In this document: positions 54,846-62,097 of the stretch, in pieces
How positions within the stretch are numbered: the stretch's first letter is position 1
Layout: each line of letters begins with the position of its first letter
NCBI RefSeq assembly: GCF_017351175.1
Contig: NZ_JAFMPN010000009.1
Coordinates: 39,519-103,518 of the forward strand
Length of the DNA stretch: 64,000 bases
DNA from: Desulfovibrio sp. Huiquan2017
Lineage (GTDB): Bacteria; Desulfobacterota; Desulfovibrionia; Desulfovibrionales; Desulfovibrionaceae
Direction: 5' to 3'
Translations under genes and position numbers: made by a program
The notes under the pieces: model-generated
The model's database searches: none
Told to the model about the DNA's origin: nothing
What the model saw: only the letters and a program-made list of their open reading frames with translations

Positions 54846-56987
54846 ATGACCATCGACTTCGAACACGAACTGAACGAGGCCCAGCGCGAGGCCGTGACCA
54901 CCACCGAAGGACCGGTACTGGTCATCGCCGGGGCCGGATCGGGCAAGACCCGAACCATCGTCTACCGGCTGGCCCACTTGGTGAACCAGGGCGTAGACCC
55001 GGCCCAGATCCTGCTCCTGACCTTCACCCGCAAGGCCGCCCAGGAGATGCTTGCCCGGGCCGAGTCCATTCTCGGCCGCCCGCTGCACGGCACATCGGGG
55101 GGCACGTTCCACTCGTTCGCCTACGCCACGCTGCGGCGCAACGCGACGGACATAGGCTTCAACGGCGGCTTCACCCTCATGGACCGGGCCGACAGCGAGA
55201 ACATATGCAAGGAGGTCCGGGACGTCCTCAAGCTCGGCAAGGGGGACCGCTCCTATCCCAAGAAGGCCACCCTGCTAGACATGATCACCAAGTCCCGAAA
55301 CAAGGAACTGACCATCGAGGCGGTCATGGAGCGCGAGGCCTACCACCTGAGCCCCTACCTTGAAGACATCCAGCGGATCGCCGACGGCTATGCCCAATTC
55401 AAGCGCGAACACGCCCTGGTGGATTACGACGACCTGCTCTTTCACCTCGACGCCCTACTGGCCGGAAACGAGCCCCTGCGCAACCAGTTACAGGCCCGCT
55501 ACCGCTACATCATGGTCGATGAGTACCAGGATACCAACCTAGTCCAGGCGCGCATCGTCCGGCACCTGGCCGGGACCAAGGGCAACGTCATGGCCGTGGG
55601 CGACGACGCCCAGTCCATCTACGCATTCCGCGGGGCAAACGTAGCCAACATACTGGAATTTCCAAAGATATTTGAAGGCACGAAGATTATCCGGCTGGAG
55701 AAGAACTACCGTTCGGTGCAGCCCATCCTCGACCTGACCAACGAGATCCTGAAAGGGGCCACCACCAAGTTCGACAAGCATCTCTACTCGGACCTCAAGA
55801 GCGACCGCCTGCCTCTGGTCATCCATTCCCTGAGCGACCAGACCCAGGCCAGGCTGGTGGTGGACCAGATTCTCGAACTGGGCCGCAAGTACATGCTCCA
55901 CGACGTGGCCGTGCTCTTCCGCGCCGGCTACCAGTCCTTCCCGCTGGAAGTGGCCCTGACGCGCATCGGCATCGACTACCAGAAATTCGGCGGCATCCGC
56001 TTCCATGAGGCCGCCCACGTCAAGGACGTGCTCGCGTACATCCGGCTGGTCCTCAACCCCCACGACCTGCTCGCCTGGCAGCGGGCCATGGAGCACATCA
56101 AGGGCGTGGGGCCCAAGACCGTGGCCAAGATCTACCAGGCCATGCACTCGGGCCTGGACGCCGACAAGAAGTACCTGGTCAAAATGCTCAAGAAGCACGA
56201 ACAGCTCAAGGAGCTGCTGACCGAACTGGACCGGCTGCGCGCTGGCGAGAAACGCCCGCCCGCCGTGCTGGAAGCCGTGCTCGCCTTTTACCAGCCCATC
56301 CTCATCGAAAAATACCCGGACGATTACCCCAAGCGCCAGGCCGGGCTGGAACAGCTCAGCCAGATCGCGGCGGGCTACAAAGACATGGACCAATTCATCG
56401 GCGACCTCTCCCTGGACGGCGACCCGGACGACGAGAAGCGCAAGGAGAACGCGGTGGTCCTGTCCACGGTCCACTCGGCCAAGGGCTTGGAATGGGCGGC
56501 GGTGATCATCATCGATCTGGTGGAAGACCGCTTCCCGTCACGCAAGGCTATGCAGCGGGCCGAAGATCTGGAGGAGGAACGCCGCCTCATGTACGTGGCC
56601 TGCACCCGGGCCAAGGAGGATCTCAGGCTCTTCGTGCCAGGCTCGGTCTACAACCGGGCCAGCGGCCTGTCCGACCCCACCTTGCCCAGCCCCTTTGTCC
56701 AGGAGCTGCCGGACACGGTCTTCGAGCGGCAGAACGAGTCCTACGGCGGCGGCCTGGAAACCCGGCGGCGGACCGTCCGCACCCCCGATCCGGTCCTGGC
56801 CGAAGGCGGGCCCGACGTCTCCGAACCCAAGCGGCTCAAAGTCGATCCGTCCAAGCTCGGCTTCTGCAAGCACAAGATTTTCGGCAAGGGCAAACTCGTC
56901 GCCCAACTGGAATCAAACAAGTACAGAGTCAACTTCCCCGGCTTCGGCCTCAAGGTCATCATCGGGGACTACCTGGAATTCCTCTGA
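54846..56987 (+). CDS. UvrD/PcrA-family ATP-dependent DNA helicase
   Basis: A 713-aa superfamily 1A helicase. Q motif LNEAQREAV, Walker A AGAGSGKTRT (about residue 30), Walker B VDEYQDTN (about 225), motif III GDDAQSIYAFRG and motif V VHSAKGLEWAAV are intact. The C-terminal part ends in a short Tudor-like segment (KHKIFGKGKLVAQLESNKY). It probably acts in repair or replication restart. It follows the phosphodiesterase with zero spacing and is 17 bases before thiL. Confidence 0.92.
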   Translation: MTIDFEHELNEAQREAVTTTEGPVLVIAGAGSGKTRTIVYRLAHLVNQGVDPAQILLLTFTRKAAQEMLARAESILGRPLHGTSGGTFHSFAYATLRRNATDIGFNGGFTLMDRADSENICKEVRDVLKLGKGDRSYPKKATLLDMITKSRNKELTIEAVMEREAYHLSPYLEDIQRIADGYAQFKREHALVDYDDLLFHLDALLAGNEPLRNQLQARYRYIMVDEYQDTNLVQARIVRHLAGTKGNVMAVGDDAQSIYAFRGANVANILEFPKIFEGTKIIRLEKNYRSVQPILDLTNEILKGATTKFDKHLYSDLKSDRLPLVIHSLSDQTQARLVVDQILELGRKYMLHDVAVLFRAGYQSFPLEVALTRIGIDYQKFGGIRFHEAAHVKDVLAYIRLVLNPHDLLAWQRAMEHIKGVGPKTVAKIYQAMHSGLDADKKYLVKMLKKHEQLKELLTELDRLRAGEKRPPAVLEAVLAFYQPILIEKYPDDYPKRQAGLEQLSQIAAGYKDMDQFIGDLSLDGDPDDEKRKENAVVLSTVHSAKGLEWAAVIIIDLVEDRFPSRKAMQRAEDLEEERRLMYVACTRAKEDLRLFVPGSVYNRASGLSDPTLPSPFVQELPDTVFERQNESYGGGLETRRRTVRTPDPVLAEGGPDVSEPKRLKVDPSKLGFCKHKIFGKGKLVAQLESNKYRVNFPGFGLKVIIGDYLEFL

Positions 56988-57004
56988 TGGAGTATGGATA
57001 GATT

Positions 57005-57952
57005 ATGCGAAGCGAAGCACACTTTCTGGAACGGATCGACCACTACTTTCCGCGCGACCACGAGTTCCTGGCCCTGGGCCGGGGCGACGACTGCGCCGTA
57101 CTCCGGGGCGGCACCGACTACTGCGTGACCTCGGACCTTTTTCTCGAAGGCGAGCACTTTCGCCGCGATTATTTCTCGGCGGCCGACATCGGCTACAAGG
57201 CTTTGGCCGTAAACGTCAGCGATCTTGCGGCCATGGGGGCCAAACCTGTGGCCTTTACCATGGACCTGATGGCCCCGACCAACCTGCCGGACGACTTCTG
57301 GGAGGAATTTCTCAAGTCCATGGCCGGACTGGCCCGGCAATTCGACATGGTCCTGGCGGGCGGCGACCTGAGCCGCTGCGACCGCCTGGGCGTGTCCATC
57401 TCCGCCTTCGGCGCGCCTGGAGCCACCGGATTTCTCAGGCGCGGCAACTGCGCCCCCGGCGACATCCTGTTCACCGTGGGCGACTTCGGGTTGGCCCGGG
57501 CCGGACTCATGGCCCTGGAAGCCGAAGGGATCAAGGCCCGCGAGGTCCTGCCCGCGGCGGTCATGGCCCATCTGCGGCCCAAGCCCAAGGTCATGATCGG
57601 CACCCTGCTCAACGCCGCCGGGGTCAATGGACTCATGGACCTGTCCGACGGTCTGGCCCGCGACCTGCCCCGCTTCGTCGGCCCCGATCTCGGCGCGAAC
57701 CTGACCATCGACCCTGCGAGCCTGCACGGCGACATCCACGCCTGGTGCGAAAAGGCCGGGATCGACCCGGTGGAGTTCGCGGTGCTTGGCGGCGAAGACT
57801 ACGCCCTGCTCGGCGCGGTCTCGCCTTTCGAAGCGGGCAAAGCCCGATCCGTGCCCGGCTACGTGGAAATCGGCACGGTGACCAAGACGCCGGGCCTCGT
57901 CGTCAACGGCACCCCCTTCAACAACCCCGGATTCGATCACTTCAGCCAATAA
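57005..57952 (+). CDS. thiL: Thiamine-monophosphate kinase
   Basis: A 315-aa PurM/AIRS-fold enzyme converting thiamine monophosphate to the active diphosphate. RGDDCAVL near the N terminus and DLFLEGEHF are metal and nucleotide sites. Family segments GYKALAVNVSDLAAMGAKP, LAGGDLSRC and MDLSDGLARDLPR are present. There is no TPP riboswitch, as expected inside an operon. It lies 11 bases before trmO. Confidence 0.94.
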   Translation: MRSEAHFLERIDHYFPRDHEFLALGRGDDCAVLRGGTDYCVTSDLFLEGEHFRRDYFSAADIGYKALAVNVSDLAAMGAKPVAFTMDLMAPTNLPDDFWEEFLKSMAGLARQFDMVLAGGDLSRCDRLGVSISAFGAPGATGFLRRGNCAPGDILFTVGDFGLARAGLMALEAEGIKAREVLPAAVMAHLRPKPKVMIGTLLNAAGVNGLMDLSDGLARDLPRFVGPDLGANLTIDPASLHGDIHAWCEKAGIDPVEFAVLGGEDYALLGAVSPFEAGKARSVPGYVEIGTVTKTPGLVVNGTPFNNPGFDHFSQ

Positions 57953-57963
57953 ACGGAGGCGTC

Positions 57964-58368
57964 ATGGACAAGGAACTGGTCATCATCGGCACCATCCGCT
58001 CGGACATCAAGGACCTCGCCTCGGCCCCCAAGATGGAGGACGAGGCCGGGGCCGTGCGGGCCCGCGTCGTCATGGACCCGGCCTATGCCGAGGGACTGGA
58101 CGGGCTGAAGCCCGGCGCACGGCTCGAACTCTTCACCTGGTTCCACAAATCCGACCGGTCCGTGCTCAAAGTCCACCCAAGGGGCATCAAGGACCGCCCC
58201 CTGCGTGGCGTGTTCTCCACCCGCTCCCCTGTCAGGCCCAACCCCATCGGCCTGCACCGGGTGACCCTGGTGGCCATGGAAGAGCCCCTGACCCTGGTTG
58301 TCGAGCCCCTGGAGGCCATTGACGGCACGCCGGTCATCGACATCAAACCCAAGCCTCGCGGCGAATAG
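57964..58368 (+). CDS. trmO: tRNA (N6-threonylcarbamoyladenosine(37)-N6)-methyltransferase TrmO
   Basis: A 134-aa SAM-dependent beta-barrel enzyme of the TsaA/YaeB family, which converts t6A to m6t6A at tRNA position 37. The signature GVFSTRSPVRPNPIGLHRVTL (about 88-108), with its conserved Arg and Pro-Asn-Pro-Ile-Gly, is intact. It is shorter than the E. coli protein and has only the core domain. AACGGAGG precedes the ATG. It is 4 bases before the hydrolase gene. Confidence 0.9.
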   Translation: MDKELVIIGTIRSDIKDLASAPKMEDEAGAVRARVVMDPAYAEGLDGLKPGARLELFTWFHKSDRSVLKVHPRGIKDRPLRGVFSTRSPVRPNPIGLHRVTLVAMEEPLTLVVEPLEAIDGTPVIDIKPKPRGE

Positions 58369-58372
58369 GTCC

Positions 58373-59239
58373 ATGGACCGGTTCGAAGCCGTGGAAACCA
58401 CCGGCGAGAACCAAGTGGGCGGATGGGTGCGGACCACCGACGGCGTGCGGCTGTGGGTGGAAATTCGCGGCACGGGGCATCCCGTGCTCCTGCTTCATGG
58501 TTGGACCATGAGTTCTCTGTTTTGGCGTCGGCAAACCCCGTTGGCCGACGCCTGCCAGGTAATCACCATGGATTTCCGCGGCCACGGCCGCTCCCAGACC
58601 ACACCGCGCGGCCACACCGTGTCCCGCTACGCCTCGGATGTGCGCGAGGTCATCACCGCATTGGGCCTGACCCGCATCCTGCTCGTGGGCTGGTCCATGG
58701 GCGGCTCCGTGGTCCTCGAATATTGGCGCCGGTTCGGGCCGGACCGGCTGGCCGGACTCGGCTTGGTGGAAAGCGGCCCTTATCCCATGTCCCCCGCACC
58801 ATGGAACGTGCATAAGTGCCACGGCCACAACGAGGAGGCCATGCGGGTGGACCTGGCCGCCATGCAGGAGGACCGCCGGGGATTCGCGGAACGCTTCGTC
58901 AACGCCATGTTCCTGTCGGGCCAAGCCCCGGCACACGCCCTGCGTTGGATGGTCGCCGAACAACTCAAGAGCGATCCGGCTTCAGCCGCCGCCATCTATG
59001 AGGACTATGCCCGGCTCGACGCCACGCCCGTGCTGCCCACGGTGACCCTGCCCGCACTGGTGGTCTACGGGCGCTCCCTGCACATGTGCTACGGCCCGTC
59101 CACGGGGCGGTACGTGGCAGCCACCCTGCCGGAATCGCGTTTCGCCATCCTGGACAAGAGCGGCCATATGCCGTTTTATGAACAACCCGAGGAATTCAAT
59201 CGAACCGTGTCCGGATTCATGAACACACTGGACGCCTGA
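58373..59239 (+). CDS. Alpha/beta hydrolase
   Basis: A 288-aa hydrolase with nucleophile elbow GWSMGG (Ser near residue 107), an oxyanion-hole HGW after LLLHGW, and catalytic His in DKSGHMPFYEQP near the C terminus. The lid region is about 145-215. Relatives include haloperoxidase-like and BioH-like esterases, but the substrate is not predictable. It is last of the seven-gene operon and ends at a terminator. Confidence 0.88.
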   Translation: MDRFEAVETTGENQVGGWVRTTDGVRLWVEIRGTGHPVLLLHGWTMSSLFWRRQTPLADACQVITMDFRGHGRSQTTPRGHTVSRYASDVREVITALGLTRILLVGWSMGGSVVLEYWRRFGPDRLAGLGLVESGPYPMSPAPWNVHKCHGHNEEAMRVDLAAMQEDRRGFAERFVNAMFLSGQAPAHALRWMVAEQLKSDPASAAAIYEDYARLDATPVLPTVTLPALVVYGRSLHMCYGPSTGRYVAATLPESRFAILDKSGHMPFYEQPEEFNRTVSGFMNTLDA

Positions 59240-59242
59240 TGC

Positions 59243-59278
59243 GGCGCGCGGGAAGGCATTCCCTGCGCCGATATTTTT
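59243..59278 (+). terminator. Terminator of the MATE-to-hydrolase operon
   Basis: The stem GGCGC-GC-GGGAA / TTCCC-T-GCGCC with loop GGCA is followed by GATATTTTT. It lies a few bases past the hydrolase stop. Confidence 0.8.
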
Positions 59279-59563
59279 CCGCCCGCCCCCCTGACCCGAT
59301 TTTGCCTGAACCCCGCCTTTGCGATTGAAGCAAGAATTCAACCTGTTGGCCCAGATGATGATCACGTCAAGGAAGACCGGGAAATGGGTTGCATCCACGC
59401 GCCGGGCGCGGAATCGCGGTCATGGCCGCCGGACGCCCCGGAGGCGTTCCGGACAAGGACTTCGCCTGCGCGATCCTGACCACGCGCATAGGCCCCGAGC
59501 CGAGCCCAGACAAATCCTTCAAGCGCCGAATCCTCGACGGAAAGCAGCCCGTCCTCCTCTCGA
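59279..59563. other. Intergenic region between the hydrolase and fdhD
   Basis: No convincing gene. A plus-strand ORF from about 59389 runs into the fdhD end and lacks a ribosome binding site. A 31-codon ORF starting at 59384 (+) has AAGGAA upstream but no recognisable features. No hairpin suitable as an fdhD terminator was found. Confidence 0.4.
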
Positions 59564-60355
59564 TCAGCGGAAACGCCAGCCGTTGGCGTAGATGTTGAAC
59601 GAATTTCCCCGGATGCGCCCCACCAGACTCAGGTTGTTGCGCTCGGCATAGGTGATGGCCGAACTGGTAGCCGCCGAAAAACCGCATAAGATCGGAATGT
59701 TGGCCGTGGTCGCCTTGGTGGCCAACTCCAAAGCCAGACGCGAGGAAAGCATGGCGATGGTCGCCGTCTTCAGGGTCCCCTCAAGCAACGCCCGGCCCAC
59801 GGCCTTGTCAAAGGCGTTATGCCGTCCCACATCCTCCCCGTAGGAAATCAGTTCCCCCTCTTCCGAAAACAGGGCCGCTGCATGAGTGCTCCCGGTATTC
59901 TTGAACAGGCTCTGCCGCCGCTCGAAAACGTCCTTCAGCAGGAAGAACATTTCGGGCGCGATGTGTACGGGCCGGGGCGAGGGATAGATGCGCCGCACCC
60001 CCGTGGTGGTATCAAGGACCACATCCACCTGCGCCGGACCGTGGTAGGAAAAGGCGATGCTGTGGATGTCCTCCGGGCACATGACCCTGGACTGCGCGAA
60101 CAGATAGCCCGCCACCAGGTTCAGATCATCACCCGGAGTACGGGCCAGGACCGCCTCCCGGTGTCCGTTGACGGTCAACCGGATGTCGGCCTCCTCGGCG
60201 ATCTGGTCGTCCTTGAAGGTCAGTTTTCCGTCCTCGAACCGCTGGATGGTTACCGGACGGGCCAACTGCATGGGCCGAGCCTCGGCCGGTCGGGCGGAAC
60301 GGTCCGTTTCCGACTGGCCGGGCACGGCTCGAAGATGCGAAGTGTGGGCGACCAT
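59564..60355 (-). CDS. fdhD: Formate dehydrogenase accessory sulfurtransferase FdhD (divergent)
   Basis: A 263-aa FdhD-family protein. The family delivers sulfur from IscS to the Mo/W-bisMGD cofactor of formate dehydrogenase. HAAALFSEEGELISYGEDVGRHNAFDK and TKATTANIPILCGFSAATSSA match FdhD. The conserved Cys-rich loop that carries the catalytic cysteine in E. coli FdhD (CxxC) is missing: the equivalent stretch (about 121-133) reads RRIYPSPRPVHIA. The only cysteines are C93 and C224. Four bases separate it from fdhE, its upstream neighbour. Confidence 0.85.
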   Translation of the reverse strand: MVAHTSHLRAVPGQSETDRSARPAEARPMQLARPVTIQRFEDGKLTFKDDQIAEEADIRLTVNGHREAVLARTPGDDLNLVAGYLFAQSRVMCPEDIHSIAFSYHGPAQVDVVLDTTTGVRRIYPSPRPVHIAPEMFFLLKDVFERRQSLFKNTGSTHAAALFSEEGELISYGEDVGRHNAFDKAVGRALLEGTLKTATIAMLSSRLALELATKATTANIPILCGFSAATSSAITYAERNNLSLVGRIRGNSFNIYANGWRFR

Positions 60356-60359
60356 GCGA

Positions 60360-61274
60360 CTAATCCAGGTTGTTCCAGATGGTCGGCGAAATGGGGATCA
60401 GGTCATGTTCCCGGGCGAAGATGTCCAGGTGGATCAGCCCGATCTGCACCGCGTCCAGGTCCGGCAGGGGATCGCATTCACGCATGTCGATGCTCAGACA
60501 GTACTTGCCGCACTTGTGACAGGCCTCGATGCGTTCGAACTTGACGTCGTCAATGTAGAAGACCTCGCGCGAATCGTTGTCGTCATTGCCGCATGCCGGA
60601 CAGGCATTGCGCTTGTAGCGCCAGTCGTGGCCGCACAGGGAGCAATGCAGGAACTTCTTGCCCCCGCCGCCGACCAGCTGATCCAGCTCGGTGATCTCCT
60701 TGGGGGAAAGCTGGGCGATGGAGGGCGTGGCCCCGCATACGGGGCAGTACCCCTCGTCCCAGCCAAGTTTGGAAAGGGGCTCGCCCAATCCCTCGACCAA
60801 GGCGCGCAAGACAGGCGAGAGAACTGTCTCTGCGACATACAGCAGCGTGGTATACGGTGTGATGCCGAGCTGTACGGAGGTGTCTTCAAAATGTTTCCAA
60901 TTGCCTTCGATCCGAGCCTGGGCAAGCCCCACAATATTGTCGGTGTCGTCCAGAAAGGCCTCAAGCTTGCGCCACGCTTCCTCGTCGGGCTTGAGCACGT
61001 CGAAAAGCTGGGGCAGCAGACAAGCCGCCGACCGCTTCATGTTCCCGGCCCAGGGGGATAAATCCACATCCACCAACACGGGCACACCCTGATTAGTGCG
61101 AGCGGTGTCAATGGGAGGCAAGGCCCCCTCCTCCGCCACGAACTCGCCGCGCAGCCGGGCCTGCTCCACGAAGAGCGGGCGGAACTTGTCGGCCAGCTCT
61201 GCATAGGCGGGCACGCGATGCTTGATGGTGTCGAGGGTAGCGGCCACAGTTTTCTGGTCAAAAACCGATTTCAT
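60360..61274 (-). CDS. fdhE: Formate dehydrogenase accessory protein FdhE
   Basis: A 304-aa cytosolic maturation factor that binds the catalytic subunit before export. The C-terminal half contains rubredoxin-like pairs CPVC, CSLC, CPAC and CHKC (about residues 175-260), expected to bind metal. The helical N-terminal half is typical. GGAG precedes the ATG. It lies downstream of fdhB, after a strong hairpin, and 4 bases before fdhD. Confidence 0.92.
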   Translation of the reverse strand: MKSVFDQKTVAATLDTIKHRVPAYAELADKFRPLFVEQARLRGEFVAEEGALPPIDTARTNQGVPVLVDVDLSPWAGNMKRSAACLLPQLFDVLKPDEEAWRKLEAFLDDTDNIVGLAQARIEGNWKHFEDTSVQLGITPYTTLLYVAETVLSPVLRALVEGLGEPLSKLGWDEGYCPVCGATPSIAQLSPKEITELDQLVGGGGKKFLHCSLCGHDWRYKRNACPACGNDDNDSREVFYIDDVKFERIEACHKCGKYCLSIDMRECDPLPDLDAVQIGLIHLDIFAREHDLIPISPTIWNNLD

Positions 61275-61298
61275 GAAATGCTCCAGATTCCCCGCTTC

Positions 61299-61329
61299 GG
61301 GCCGGAGCGTCGCGGTGACGCTCCGGCCC
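61299..61329. promoter_or_regulatory. 13-bp perfect hairpin between fdhB and fdhE
   Basis: GGGCCGGAGCGTC / GACGCTCCGGCCC with a 5-base loop lies in the 76-base gap. No T-run follows on the minus strand, so full termination is unlikely. An RNA processing or stability element setting structural above accessory gene expression is plausible. Confidence 0.6.
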
Positions 61330-61350
61330 TTGCGGAGGGGTCGTTTCAGG

Positions 61351-62085
61351 TTACGCCTTCATGGCCTTGAAAGGTCTGGCCAGGGTGGCGAGAAACTGCT
61401 TTTTCGACATGGGCCCGATGTCCGCCTCGGCCACGGCGTGGTCGTGGTAGTTCACCGGCTCGTCGATGAGCAGGTAGATGACGTTGACGTCGTCGGGATC
61501 GGCCAGCATCGCCTTGGGCCATTTCTTCTTCAGGAGTTCGAGGCGCTGCTTGCCCAGGGCAAGCATTTCCTCGCGATCGCCGAAGTTCATGGTCCCGGTG
61601 GGACAGACCTTGACGCAGGCGGGCAGCATGCCCGCATGGATGCGGTCGTTGCACATGGTGCACTTGGACATGAGCCCGGTCTGCTCGTTGCGTCGCGGGA
61701 TGTTGTACGGACATGCGTCGCGGACCTCCTCGGCCTCTTCTGCCGAGAATTTCCTGGTCTTCTCCGTGAAGATGACCGCGCCGGTCTTCCCGTCCTGGAT
61801 GATAGCCTCCTCGACATACACGTCACCCAGTTCCTTGCACGGGGGGACTTCACAATGGCGGCACTGATCCGGGAAAAAGTTCCAGCGGACCACGCCGTCT
61901 TCGAGGTGTTCGCTGAAGCGAACGAGTTTATAGTTGTTGGGATTCAGGTCCTGCGGGTTCTGGTGACTGCCCCAATGGTACTGGGTCGTCTTGTTGGCGG
62001 GCAGTTCATGCCACTCCTTGCAGGCGATCTGACAACCGCGGCACGCGGTGCAGCGGGACGTATCTATCAAGAATGACTTAGGCAT
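61351..62085 (-). CDS. Formate dehydrogenase iron-sulfur (beta) subunit
   Basis: A 244-aa electron-transfer subunit with ferredoxin-type motifs: CTACRGCQIAC (about 12-22), CRHCEVPPC near 75, CPYNIPR near 125, and CTMCNDRI...CVKVCP (about 142-163), consistent with three or four [4Fe-4S] clusters. No C-terminal membrane anchor is present, unlike E. coli FdnH, so the FdhAB dimer is probably soluble and periplasmic. A strong AAGGAGG overlaps the fdhA stop, 12 bases upstream. Confidence 0.92.
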   Translation of the reverse strand: MPKSFLIDTSRCTACRGCQIACKEWHELPANKTTQYHWGSHQNPQDLNPNNYKLVRFSEHLEDGVVRWNFFPDQCRHCEVPPCKELGDVYVEEAIIQDGKTGAVIFTEKTRKFSAEEAEEVRDACPYNIPRRNEQTGLMSKCTMCNDRIHAGMLPACVKVCPTGTMNFGDREEMLALGKQRLELLKKKWPKAMLADPDDVNVIYLLIDEPVNYHDHAVAEADIGPMSKKQFLATLARPFKAMKA

Positions 62086-62097
62086 GGCGCTTCCTCC

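Noticed and set aside
56695..58368. A 557-codon frame that seems to fuse the helicase end, thiL and trmO
   Set aside because: Only the last 134 codons (trmO) are protein-like. The upstream part is out of frame with the helicase and thiL and reads as Arg/Pro-rich shadow.
59389..59598. 69-codon plus-strand ORF overlapping the fdhD end
   Set aside because: TTG start without Shine-Dalgarno, runs antisense into a real gene, no family match.
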